From NCBI GenBank assembly GCA_016719225.1, contig JADKAN010000002.1, positions 186,001 to 250,000 of the forward strand: a stretch of DNA of 64,000 bases. Reading direction: 5' to 3'. Shown in pieces: positions 28,901-37,600 of this stretch; the first letter of the stretch is position 1; every line of letters starts with the position of its first letter. Origin of the DNA: Flavobacteriales bacterium. Its GTDB lineage: Bacteria > Bacteroidota > Bacteroidia > Flavobacteriales_F > PHOS-HE28. Position numbers and translations under genes: made by a program. The notes under the pieces were generated by a model. That model saw nothing but the letters and a program-made list of their open reading frames with translations. It did not search any database and was not told where the DNA came from.

Positions 28901-30915
28901 CGGCCCCCAATGCAGGCACTGACGGTACTTTGGCATTCTGTTCCAACGGTGCTCCACAGAACATGGGCCTGGCCTTGGGAGGAACCCCCAATGCCGGAGG
29001 CTCTTGGACCCTGGGGAATGGCGGGCCTTCACATCCGCCGGTATACGACCCAGCGGTGGACGTTCCCGGTAATTACGTGTACACCGTTGCCGGCCAGTCG
29101 CCCTGTACCAATGCCATTGCCACCGTGGTGGTCACCGAAACGCCGCAACCTTTCGCCGGTACCGACAACAGCTATACCATCTGTTCCACCCAAGCTTCTT
29201 TCAGCATGTTGCAGCAATTGGCAGGCGGCCCACAGAGCGGCGGGACCTGGCAGCGAGTGGGTACCCCTAACACGCCGCATGGGCAGGTCTACAACCCGGC
29301 GGTGGACAGCAGCGGCACCTACCTCTACATCGTTGGGGGCAACGGCCCTTGCGTCAGCGACTCAGCATTGCTGGTGGTGAACGAAGTGCGGGCACCGCGT
29401 GCTGGAACCTCCGCCACGCTCGCCGCATGCCCATCGGACACGTTGCTGGACCTCTTCGCCGCATTGGGAAGCAATGCGGACAGTACGGGTAGTTGGACAG
29501 GAGCGGGTGGGTTACCCGCCAGCAGCATCTTCAACCCCAGCACCGCGCCTTTGGGTACGTATGCCTTCACTTACACGGTGGCGGGTGGCGGACCCTGCTC
29601 GGCGGCCAGTTCCGTGGTGACCGTGGTGGTCGGCGCATCGCTCAGCGTGGGCATCAGCGGGACGGACACGATCTGTGGAGGGCAGCAGGCTTACGACCTG
29701 TTCGGTTCCTTGGGCGGCACGCCCGATGATGGGGGGACTTGGTCCTTGGTGTTCGGGGGAGATGCGATCACGGGTCATTTCCTGAACGCCGGGCTGTTGC
29801 CTCCGGGTTCGGCTTATCCCTTGGTATACACCCTGGAAGATCCGGGTTGTGGGACATTGCAAAGCACCGTTGACCTATATCTATCGCCCTATCCGGACCC
29901 CGGTGGCGATTCCACCCTCGCGCTCTGCTACAATGAAGCCATCTTCCCGCTGCTGACAGGCCTTTCTGGAACACCTGACGCCGGTGGAACTTGGACCGGC
30001 CCCGATGGACCTGTCCTGAGTGGCCTGTTCAACCCGGCCACCGGTACTTCCGGGGCTTATGTGTACCTATTGGCCGGGAACGGGGTCTGCTCGGATACCA
30101 CGGCCACGGTCACCATCACGGTGAGCCAACCTGCCAATACCGGGCAGGACGGATCCGTGCAGGTCTGCAACATTGCACCGCTACCCTTGTTCCTTTATCT
30201 CGGTGGCACCCCGCAACCGGGCGGCGTTTGGAACGACCTGAGCGGCACCGGGGCCTTGGTGGGCGATACCCTCTATACCGCCCAACTCACCGCTGGGACA
30301 TACCTCTTCCAGTACGCCATCAGCGTGCCGGGTTGCACACAGGACAGCACCATCCTCACAGTAACTATCGTGGACGGCGTGCAGGTAGGGGAGGTGCAGC
30401 GCATCTGCAACGAAGCCACGCGCACCTACACGGTGAGCTTCCCCATTACCGGTGGTGTGCCGTCCGCCTATTCTGTAACGGGCGGTGCGGGCAGCATCAG
30501 CGCTCAAGCTCCCTTCGTCTTTACCAGCGCGCCCATCAACGCCAACCAACCGTTCAGCTTCACCATCGACGACGTGGACCATTGCTCGCCACAGCAGGTA
30601 GCGGGTACCAGCCCGTGTACTTTCGATGAGGCTGTGCTGATCCCGGAATCCTTCACTCCGGATGGCGACGGCATCAACGACGTTCTGGAGATCCCGGGTA
30701 TCCAAGGTTATCCGGCCAACAGCATCTCCATCTTCAACCGTTGGGGTGCGGAGGTTTATTCGGCCACGGGGTATGACAATAAGGGGACGGTTTGGGATGG
30801 CAGTTCGCCCAAGGCACTGATCCCCGGTGATGCACCTTCGGGCACCTATTACTACGTGCTGGAGTTGGGCAATAGCAGCGAGGCATACAAAGGCTTCATC
30901 TATTTGAACCGATGA
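22993..30915 (+). CDS. Giant Ig-like-repeat adhesin with T9SS type B sorting domain
   Basis: Predicted secreted surface protein of 2640 residues (2653 if translation begins at the in-frame ATG at 22954). The later ATG opens a classical signal peptide, MRNVRSALALLGISLWSVAL. About 30 units of ~81 residues follow. The typical unit is G-T-N-G-x4-CSNG, xLFxxLGGTPxxGGxW, then FxPxxxxPGxYTYTVxGxAPCxxAxATVTV, giving one CSNG Cys and one APC Cys per unit. A ~150-residue linker and a type B sorting domain starting ESFTPDGDGINDVL end the protein. The repeat family is not SprB. It is an Ig-like type often seen in Bacteroidota proteins with gliding-associated C-termini. Its stop overlaps the next PorP start by four bases (ATGA). 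Confidence 0.9.
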   Translation: MRNVRSALALLGISLWSVALAGGLGPGTDGTATLCATGGSVQLVSYLGGSSDAGGTWDGPAAHPGTFDPATDVAGVFTYTVAGPPVESASVTVTVVAPANAGSDGTYSTCSNGAAVDLFTQLAGTPGVGGAWTFAGLPVSNTYSPGSSAPGVYTYTVAGTSPCPDASASVTVSQTTAPDAGVPASITICSNAAAFSLRSQLTGTPEAGGVWSPGGSDTFTPGTGLPGIYTYTVTGTAPCADATSTLTVAVNAAPLAGTGGPLAVCSNGPIVDLFLQLTGADAGGTWAGPLGPHSGQFQPGTEPGGAYVYTVPGLAPCADATATITITVNPAPVAGTSASVAKCSNEPAFSLISQLGGSPATGGTWLDPNSVAYPSGIFTPGTSLPGLYTYTVAGAAPCASATATVNVSVAPGTSAGSSSTISVCSSGGTFQLFDQLGGSPVAGGAWSGPSAVPGGSFTPGVNGSGVYTYTVPGTAPCPDATATVTVTVVAAANAGGNGSVTLCSNSAVDNLFTHLGGSPSSGGSWEKPAPGGVLASGLYDPANPAHPAGTYTYTVLGTAPCPNVSATVQVVENQAPNAGTNGSTTVCSTGAAFDLGTVLGGSVGSGGVWINSANTSVPPTFTPGTTLAGVYRYILTGTAPCANDTGSATVNVVTAPVAGLNGSTTVCSDAAAFPLLSLLGGAPGTGTWTDPNNQAFSGTYVPGPSAVTGAYTYTVAGISPCASASAVVTITQNRRPVAGTNGTLSLCSTAGATNLFPSLAGTPDAGGTWTAPGGVASSGVFTPVAAGTFVYTYKVTGTAPCAPDSATVTVTVAQAPNAGISGTITICTGQVSVDLFNGLGGTPDINGTWQELSTTGRLSTHFFNPSTPTQLPPGNYQFTYTVPAVGLCAAATANVQVTIVPVLDAGSNGVLSVCSSNTAVNLFSGLAGSPQTGGNWTDLDATGLLTGQYFNANGAAGTGPYHFRYKLTGALGCSSDSAVVTVNITLAPNAGISGMATFCSDGPPASLFPYLGNTAQNGGTWRKPPPGNEIFSGTYEPINFTPGAYTYTVGGTPPCASSVATLQITETPAPNAGTPAVYTVCSNALPFDMLGKLGGTPAPNGTWSAPGNTPHTSTFNPQLDVPGVYIYRVAGVFPCADKTTTLTVNVNTAPYAGADATTTVCVNASGFPLFNLLSGSGAQTGGSWFDPVNAPFPTGFYQPGTSAPGVYKYRVNGVAPCTLDEATVTVFQTTNANAGASGTAALCANGPAASLVNYLGGTPDLTGTWTGPAPGTAYFSGTFVPGTSVPGVYTYLVNGVPPCANASSTVTVTIVAPPNAGTGRNFSVCQSVFPIVLLDSLVGTPATNGNWTLQPGNTPSNGIFTPNTPGTYSYRYTVPGTGPCGSAQSTLNITVNPSPNAGTNGTLALCSTSGSTALFPSLGGSPQSGGTWTYNGVAHASSFNPLVDVSGNYVYTVNGLAPCADVSATVSVTLNTAPNAGSNGVLTICDSDPTPIVLRNVLNGTPGLGGTWTLSGSAVSDIYVPGNYTAGSRTFTYTVPGQAPCAAATAQATIIQYAHPVAGTDGSLSLCTNGAPVSLLASLGGNPNGTGSWINAANNFVPVTFNPAANAAGTYVFRYIVTGTSPCVNDTSRVTVILNKKPEAGISTAPVICSDAASTSLLVLLGGTPDNNGSWTFQPTLGPPVAHGPVFNPAIDGAGAYIYTVAGTAPCTNASATVQVTLSPAPNAGLYNVGSACATETSVVLFGLLNGTPQTGGVWTAINSTGHLTNGVFNPTGLVAGNYRFLYTVTGSAACGNDTATVQITVVPALNAGNDASVSLCASQVVFLTPLLGGSPQPGGVWSGVESPTGLVNGVLNAGAAGVGTHHYRYVLATGSANCAPDTAILTVLVLAGPQAGADGGTSVCSNGTTINLNALIGGPHDLTGTWYLPAPGGVLGGSTVNPSTGVAGIYRYIVPAIGTCPADTAFVSVAITTAPNAGTDGTLAFCSNGAPQNMGLALGGTPNAGGSWTLGNGGPSHPPVYDPAVDVPGNYVYTVAGQSPCTNAIATVVVTETPQPFAGTDNSYTICSTQASFSMLQQLAGGPQSGGTWQRVGTPNTPHGQVYNPAVDSSGTYLYIVGGNGPCVSDSALLVVNEVRAPRAGTSATLAACPSDTLLDLFAALGSNADSTGSWTGAGGLPASSIFNPSTAPLGTYAFTYTVAGGGPCSAASSVVTVVVGASLSVGISGTDTICGGQQAYDLFGSLGGTPDDGGTWSLVFGGDAITGHFLNAGLLPPGSAYPLVYTLEDPGCGTLQSTVDLYLSPYPDPGGDSTLALCYNEAIFPLLTGLSGTPDAGGTWTGPDGPVLSGLFNPATGTSGAYVYLLAGNGVCSDTTATVTITVSQPANTGQDGSVQVCNIAPLPLFLYLGGTPQPGGVWNDLSGTGALVGDTLYTAQLTAGTYLFQYAISVPGCTQDSTILTVTIVDGVQVGEVQRICNEATRTYTVSFPITGGVPSAYSVTGGAGSISAQAPFVFTSAPINANQPFSFTIDDVDHCSPQQVAGTSPCTFDEAVLIPESFTPDGDGINDVLEIPGIQGYPANSISIFNRWGAEVYSATGYDNKGTVWDGSSPKALIPGDAPSGTYYYVLELGNSSEAYKGFIYLNR

Positions 30916-31832
30916 GGAAGCTCGCGCTCCACTTGGTGTTGTTGGCTTCCTCGGGAATGATGTTCGCGCCTGCAATGGCGCAACAGGACCCCATGTACAG
31001 CCAGTACATGTTCAACACACTGGCCTTCAACCCGGCCTATGCAGGCAGCGCGGACGTCTTCACTGCCATGGCACTGACCCGCCATCAGTGGGTGGGCTTC
31101 GACGGTGCACCGGCAACGCAAACGTTGAGCGCACACAGTCCCTTGCCGGGTGATAAACTGTCCTTGGGGGGCATCCTGATCCACGATGTGGCCGGGCCAT
31201 TGGTGCAGAACAGCGCCTTCGTGGATCTCGCCTACCGCATCCGCACCGGGGCGCGCACGCGGCTCTCCTTCGGCGTAAGCGGGGGAGTGGACTTCTTGCA
31301 GGCGGACCTTGCATCACTCACCACGGTGGACGCCGATCCGCACAACGCGAACATCGAAGGCAAGCCCCTGCCCAATGTGGGATTCGGCATCTACTGGCAT
31401 TCCAGCCGCTACTACGTGGGCTTCAGCGCGCCGAAACTTTTGGAGAACACCATCGGTGACGACGGTGCAGTGACCACCGCCCGCGAACTGCGCCATTGGT
31501 TCCTGATGGGTGGCTACGTGATGGACATCTCCGAGGACTTCAAGTTCAAGCCCTCCATCATGCTACGCGCCGTTGCGGGCGCACCCCTCTCACTGGATCT
31601 AAATGCCAACTTCTTGGTGCGTGACCGCATCTGGTTCGGCGCCCTCTATCGCTTCGGCAACGCCTTCGGTGTAATGGCCCAGTACCAAGTGAATGAACAA
31701 TTGAAGATCGGCTATGCCTTCGATATGACCACCACGCGTTTGGGGGCATACAATGCGGGAACGCATGAGCTCATGCTGGGCTACGACTTCTCCTTCACCA
31801 AAGGCCGCACCAGTTCACCCCGCTACTTCTGA
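30912..31832 (+). CDS. PorP/SprF family type IX secretion membrane protein (module 3)
   Basis: Outer-membrane beta-barrel of 306 residues with a signal peptide (MRKLALHLVLLASSGMMFAP). Family motifs are MYSQYMFNTLAFNPAYAGS, RHQWVGFDGAPATQ, GYAFDMTTTRL and GTHELMLGYDF. It is closest of the three copies to classical PorP/SprF. Four-base overlap with the Ig-repeat adhesin gene and one-base overlap with the PorE-like gene place all three in one transcript. Confidence 0.93.
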   Translation: MRKLALHLVLLASSGMMFAPAMAQQDPMYSQYMFNTLAFNPAYAGSADVFTAMALTRHQWVGFDGAPATQTLSAHSPLPGDKLSLGGILIHDVAGPLVQNSAFVDLAYRIRTGARTRLSFGVSGGVDFLQADLASLTTVDADPHNANIEGKPLPNVGFGIYWHSSRYYVGFSAPKLLENTIGDDGAVTTARELRHWFLMGGYVMDISEDFKFKPSIMLRAVAGAPLSLDLNANFLVRDRIWFGALYRFGNAFGVMAQYQVNEQLKIGYAFDMTTTRLGAYNAGTHELMLGYDFSFTKGRTSSPRYF

Positions 31833-34024
31833 TGCGCGCGCCGTTGATCGTCTTCCTGCTGGCTCTGGGCTTCTTCGGACTTTCGGGCCGCGTGGTTGCG
31901 CAGGAAAGCCCGGAGGCCCACACGCGTATCGCGGACCGCTTTTACCAGCGCATGGCCTATGCCGAGGCGAAGGCCGAGTACGAGGTGGCCGCTGACATGG
32001 GCGCGCTGAATGAGCACGTGGTGAAGCGTCTGGCGGATTGCTCCATGAAACTGGGTGACACCACCGATGGCGAGATCTGGTATGCCCAAGTGGTGAAGTT
32101 CCTCAACCGTGAGCCGGACGACCTGTTCATGTATGCACAAGCGCTGAAGGGCAACGGTAAGTATGCCCAAGCGGAAGAGTGGATGGATAGGTACCTGGCC
32201 TTGGTGCCCGGTAATGGTCCAAAGACCAGCAACATCCAGGACTTCGTCCGGAAGTTCACCTCCGCTATGGACCGGTTCACGGTGAACACCGTAAGCATCA
32301 ATACGGAAAAAGACGACCTCTGCGCCGCATGGGCCGGTACCGACCGTGTGGTGTTCTCCAGTTCCAGGGACACTACCGTGGGGATGAAATGGCGCTCGGC
32401 GTGGAATGACGCTCCATTTTTGGACCTGTATACCGCTGAGCGGTCCGGCAACGACCTTATCCATGCCCGGAAAGTCACCGGGAATGTGAACTCCCGGCTG
32501 CACGAAGGCCCGGTCTCCGTGGCCCCTGACGGCAGTTTGTGGTACACGCGCACCAACAGCGCGCGAAGCACCAACGGAGTGCAGCGCTTGGGCATTCTGC
32601 ATGCCTTGGCGGATGGGAATGGCTGGAGCGGGAGCGACGGTTTCCTGTACAACAACCCCGAATGTTCCGTGGGCCACCCGTCGATCTCCGCCGACGGCAA
32701 GTTGTTCTACTTCATGAGCGACATGCCCGGCGGTTTCGGGGGAACGGACCTCTACGTGTGCAAAGACCAAGGCGGACGTTGGGGCGAACCCAAGAACCTG
32801 GGCGCCGGAGTGAACACCGCGCGGAACGAAGCCTTTCCCTATGTCGCGGATGACGGCACACTGTATTTCAGCAGCAACGGATTGCCCGGCCTGGGCGGCT
32901 TCGACGTTTTCGCGGCCAAGGCGGGTATCAATGGGGACTTTGATTACTCGGTGAACGTGGGTGCTCCTGTGAACGGGCCGAAGGATGACTTCTCCTTTAT
33001 TATCGACAAGGCGGGCAAGACCGGTTACTTCACAAGTAACCGGCCCGGCGGGCAAGGCGGGGATGATATCTACGGCTTTGTGATGCACAAGCCTTTGGAA
33101 CAACGCTTCCTATGCACGGGAACGGTAGTGGACGACGAGAACGCAAAGCCCATGGCAGATGCGGAAGTTCACCTGCTGGATGCGGACGGGGCGGTGTTGG
33201 AAACGGCCCGCTCCGATGCGCAAGGGCGTTACTCCTTCCCGGTGAAGGAAGGCAGGCGCTATGCGGTAAAGGCACGTGCGCCGGGGCACTATGACGGCAT
33301 CGCCCACCTGGGCACCGCTGACATCGGGCAAAAGCAGATCGTGGCACGCGACATCCACCTGGTACCGGATGCGGGCATCTGGCTACGGGGCGCAGTGGCC
33401 TACAAAGAGGACAGCGCATTCGCCCAAGAGGTGAAGGTGAGCGTGGTGAACCTCACGAGTTTCTTCAGCGAAGTACACCAGAGCGATATCGGCGGCGACT
33501 TCATTTTCCGGATGCAGCCCAACGAGGACTTTGAGATCCTGCTGGAGAAACCGGGTTACTTCAGCATCAGCGTGCCCTTGAGCACCTTGGGCGTGAAGCA
33601 GGGCGTGTTGGAACTGGGCGAGGTGCGGGACCTCTACATGGAAAGGGTACGCGTGGGCAAGCCGCTGCCGTTGGGATTCGTGGTCTGGTCGGGTAATGCA
33701 ACAACCCTTTCACCTACGGCGCGCGCACAATTGGACCAACTCGCAGAGCGAATGCAGGTGAACCCGGACATGAACGTGGAAGTGGGTGTGCATTCCAACA
33801 CGGCCATGGACCCGGCCAAAGCGTTATCCCTGACCCAGAAACGCGCTGATGCCGTGGCGGACTATCTGCGCGCCAAAGGAGTGGCCAAGGGTAAGTTGAC
33901 CGCCAAGGGTTACGGCGTTACCAAAGCGATGAACGGATGCGGCCCCGGGGTGCAGTGTACCGATGCCCAGAATGCCGCGAACGAACGGGTCGAGTATACG
34001 GTGACCGCCATCACAGGGTCGTAA
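31832..34024 (+). CDS. PorE-like TPR / beta-propeller / OmpA family lipoprotein-type protein
   Basis: A 730-residue periplasmic or outer-membrane protein with the four-part layout described for PorE of Porphyromonas gingivalis. In order: signal peptide (1-23), TPR-like helices (~28-135), a PD40/WD40-like propeller (~150-420; SISADGKLFYFMSDMPGG, FPYVADDGTLYFSSNG), a carboxypeptidase-regulatory-like fold (~427-500), and an OmpA_C peptidoglycan-binding domain (~614-730, ending NERVEYTVTA). PorE is thought to tie the T9SS ring to peptidoglycan. No lipobox Cys is visible, unlike canonical PorE, so the name is by architecture only. TGATG overlap with the PorP gene; its last 14 bases overlap the convergent deacetylase gene. 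Confidence 0.85.
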   Translation: MRAPLIVFLLALGFFGLSGRVVAQESPEAHTRIADRFYQRMAYAEAKAEYEVAADMGALNEHVVKRLADCSMKLGDTTDGEIWYAQVVKFLNREPDDLFMYAQALKGNGKYAQAEEWMDRYLALVPGNGPKTSNIQDFVRKFTSAMDRFTVNTVSINTEKDDLCAAWAGTDRVVFSSSRDTTVGMKWRSAWNDAPFLDLYTAERSGNDLIHARKVTGNVNSRLHEGPVSVAPDGSLWYTRTNSARSTNGVQRLGILHALADGNGWSGSDGFLYNNPECSVGHPSISADGKLFYFMSDMPGGFGGTDLYVCKDQGGRWGEPKNLGAGVNTARNEAFPYVADDGTLYFSSNGLPGLGGFDVFAAKAGINGDFDYSVNVGAPVNGPKDDFSFIIDKAGKTGYFTSNRPGGQGGDDIYGFVMHKPLEQRFLCTGTVVDDENAKPMADAEVHLLDADGAVLETARSDAQGRYSFPVKEGRRYAVKARAPGHYDGIAHLGTADIGQKQIVARDIHLVPDAGIWLRGAVAYKEDSAFAQEVKVSVVNLTSFFSEVHQSDIGGDFIFRMQPNEDFEILLEKPGYFSISVPLSTLGVKQGVLELGEVRDLYMERVRVGKPLPLGFVVWSGNATTLSPTARAQLDQLAERMQVNPDMNVEVGVHSNTAMDPAKALSLTQKRADAVADYLRAKGVAKGKLTAKGYGVTKAMNGCGPGVQCTDAQNAANERVEYTVTAITGS

Positions 34025-34640
34025 CGTTCGTAGGTATCGACCGACAAGCGAAGTTTTTATCGGCAAACCCTGTTAGAACGGCCGGTAAGGCGGTACGCAA
34101 GCAGGTAAAGCTTTGCGCATTGTCGTGGAACACGATGATGCTACCGGGGAGTGAGTGAAGGAGTACGTGTTGTGCCACCTGAAGTCCGTCCGCCCCCGGC
34201 CGGAAGTCACCGGCTAGCACATCCCACAGCACGGTGCGAAAGTGTTTCTTGACGGCCCTTGCCTGGAACGGACAAATGCGACCATAGGGCGGCCGGAACA
34301 AGTGGCCGCCCACAGCTTCGTGGCCACGCATCACGTTGGCGAGGTAGGTCCGATCGGCTGTTCTCCAGCCGTTGGGGTGGTCCCAAGTGTGATGTCCCAC
34401 GGCATGGCCCTCACGCCGGATGCGCGCTAGCAGTTCAGGGTGCCTTACGGCTTGTTGGCCCAAGCAGAAGAACGTGGCATGGGCTCCGTGTGCGGACAGT
34501 TGGTCCAAGACCCATGGCGTGATCTCCGGATCAGGACCATCGTCGAAGGTCAGGTAAACCGCACTACCCGTGTTGGGCAGGCGCGCGATAGCACCCGGAA
34601 GTACAGCGGCGGCCAAACGCATGGCCGCCGCATGCAGCAT
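34011..34640 (-). CDS. Polysaccharide deacetylase family protein (NodB homology)
   Basis: A 209-residue carbohydrate esterase 4-type enzyme, which removes acetyl groups from N-acetylated sugars in cell-surface or wall glycans. NodB motifs are clear: TFDDGPDP (catalytic D33, metal D34), HTWDH (H84 and H88, metal ligands), RPPYGR (116-121) and WDVLAGDF. There is no clear signal peptide, only a hydrophobic start. The gene is coupled to the upstream DUF2723 glycosyltransferase gene by a one-base TGATG overlap, so both may modify the same glycan. Its 3' end overlaps the PorE-like gene tail-to-tail by 14 bases. Confidence 0.9.
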   Translation of the reverse strand: MLHAAAMRLAAAVLPGAIARLPNTGSAVYLTFDDGPDPEITPWVLDQLSAHGAHATFFCLGQQAVRHPELLARIRREGHAVGHHTWDHPNGWRTADRTYLANVMRGHEAVGGHLFRPPYGRICPFQARAVKKHFRTVLWDVLAGDFRPGADGLQVAQHVLLHSLPGSIIVFHDNAQSFTCLRTALPAVLTGFADKNFACRSIPTNVTTL

Positions 34641-37600
34641 CAGAACCGGGCCTTGATGGTGCGCATGCCCTGGGTGGAGATGTCGTCCATCTTCTCCTCG
34701 AACAGCGTGTCCACCTCGGCCACGCGGGCACCGAGACGTCCGGCCAATGCGGCCTGTCCTTGCATCCTTGCGGACGAAGCCAACCGCTCCATCACCAATT
34801 TGGCAAGACCCATGTCGTCGCTCACCTTATCGGCGAACTTCGGGGACAGTTGCAGGTACCAGGACATGTTCTCGTCCATGATGTTGAAGAGGCGCTCGTT
34901 GAGGTTGTTCGCAGAAGCGGTGTCCCCGGCCTGGTAGTAGGCCTCGATCATGGGGAGCATAATACGGTCGTACGGAACGTTCTTCTCCGGCATCTTGGCC
35001 ATCGCGAGGTCCAGCACCTGCTTGGCTTCGTCCTTCCGGCCCTCGCTGGCCAGCTCGGTTGCCAGTGTGGCGATCTGCAGGCGCAGGTTCGTGGTCATGC
35101 GCAGCACGTTCTCGTCCAAGTAAACGCCACGTGCATCGTCCATCCCGCCCCATTTGAACTTATTCACCACGTTATCCAGCATCAGGTCGGTCGCCACACT
35201 GCCGTACGTGTTCGGGTTCTTGCTCTTGTTCGACACAGGCACCAAGCGGTACGTGAGGCCTTCTAAGCGGAAATAGTCCTGCAGGTTGAGGTAGCTGTCG
35301 GGCCCGGTGGTAACGGCGAAGTAGATGGGTCGCTTCCAATCGTTGTTGGCGAGCAGGTCCAGCAGCATGAAATGGTTCTTCACCACGTATTGTCGCTTGA
35401 TGCTCCAACGCACATCACCTGTGAAGTTGGTGGTGTCCTTGGCGGAAAGCATCCCTTCCGGCCCGAAGACGAACGCACTGTCCGCTGGGATCCGGAAATC
35501 CTGGCTGGGTATGTACGCGTCTTTTTTGCCCAACTGGAAGATCTGTTGCAGGTTGCGATCGTTGGTGGCGAATTCGATGGCCCGCTTCAGGTCCAAATAG
35601 CCTTTCACCTTCTCATTTGGGATCAAGGCAACCACGTCCCGGGTGCCTTGGCGGTACTTGCCCGGGTCCACGTTGAACGGCACAGGCTCGCTGTCGTAGG
35701 CCTTTCGGCGCATTTGGTCGATATACCAATCGGTGCTCAGCAGGCTGAGGTTCACCACACGCACATCGGTGCGGATGCCCTCCACTTCCTGCGCATACCA
35801 TAGAGGGAAGGTGTCGTTGTCACCGTTGGTGAAGAGGATGGCGTTCGGCGCGCAGCTGTTGAGGTAGTCGGCTGCCAGATCGCGGGCGGGGAAACGGCGG
35901 CTGCGATCGTGGTCGTCCCACTCGGCACGCACCATCACCACGGGCACCACCAAGCCGATCAACGTGGCGATCACAGCGGAGGCACGGTCGTTGCGCATGG
36001 TGCGTAACAGGTGCATCACGCCAAGAGCGATACCGGAGATCAAGCCGATAGCAAAGAAGCAGTAGGAGATGGAATGGTCATCACCGGTGATGCCTTCTAC
36101 CATGTACTTCAGTGCACCGATGGCCAAAGCTCCTCCCACACCGTAAAGCAGTTCCTTGGTGGTGATGGACCGTGCCGCGTCGAACAGGGCATAAACCCCT
36201 AAGCCGATCCAGAACGCGAATGCATAGAAGGAGCCCACATAGGCATAGTCACGTTCGCGCGGCTGGTAGGGCGTTTGGTTCAGGTACACCACGATCGCCA
36301 TGCCGGTGAAGAGGAAGAGCAGCATCACGATGCTCCAGTTGCGCACATCACGCGTAAGCTGGTAGACCAATCCGATAAGGCCCAGGATCAACGGCAGTAG
36401 GAACAGCTTGTTCATGCCCTTGTTGTTCGTCATGCTGGACGGCAGGTTGTCCTGCTCCCCGAGGCGCTGAGCATCAATGGCCTTGATGCCGGAATACCAG
36501 TTGCCATCGGTGATGTTGCCGTCGCCCTGGATGTCATTCTGTCGACCGGCGAAATTCCAGAGGAAGTAGCGCCAGTACATCCAGTTGATCTGGTAGTTCA
36601 CGAAGAACCGCATGTTCTCACCCTGCGTGGGCACTTGCACCACGCTGCTTTTTCCTTCGCGGTCGGTAACACGCACGGGGCGGCCAGTGAAGTCGCTCCA
36701 TTGCTTGTAGGCGGGGATGTGGCTTGCCTGCGAACTATACATGCGCGGGAACATCATCGTGGTGGCCGGGTCGTATTCCGGTTCAGTGCCTATGCGCGCA
36801 TCGGTGACCACATATTCATCGTCGATGGTAAGCCCGGGCTTATCGGCGATATAATGGTCCGCCATCCAGCCATCGTAGAAGATCTTTTCGGTGCGCGTGC
36901 CCTTCATCACCTTGTAGGTGGCCGTGTACACTGGACTTCCATCGCCGCGCTCATTGGTCATGGGACTGTCCCAGAACTGGCCGATCAGCAGGGGACGGTC
37001 GCCGTACTGCTCACGGTTGAGGTAGCTCAGCAGGTTGAAAACGTTCTCCGGGTTGTTCTCGTCGATCGGCGGATTAGCGTTGCTGCGCACAACGATCATG
37101 GCGAATGTGCTATAGCCCACCAGGATCACGCTAACGCCGAGGATCACGGTATTGAGCAGCGCTTTGCCGCGGACCTGCGTCCAGCGAAGGCCCCACACGA
37201 TCAGCCCGATGATGATGACGGCATAAACGAAGTTGCCGGTGTTGAACGGCATGTTGAAGTCGTTCACGAAAAGCAGTTCGAACTTGCCGGCCACCTTCAC
37301 GATGCCCGGTATGATCACCCCTTGGATAGCCCCGAGGATCAAGGCGGAGATGATGAATGTGTAAATGATGCCCTTACGCGTGACGTCGTACTTCTTGAAG
37401 TAGTAAACGAAGGCGATGGCGGGGATACAGAGCAAGTTCAGCAAGTGGACGCCGATGCTGAGGCCCATGAGGTAGGCGATGAGGATGAGCCAGCGGGTGG
37501 CATGCGGCTTGTCGGCCTCGCTTTCCCATTTCAGGATGCCCCAGAACACGATCGCGGTGAAAAAGGAGGACATGGCATACACTTCGCCCTCCACGGCGCT

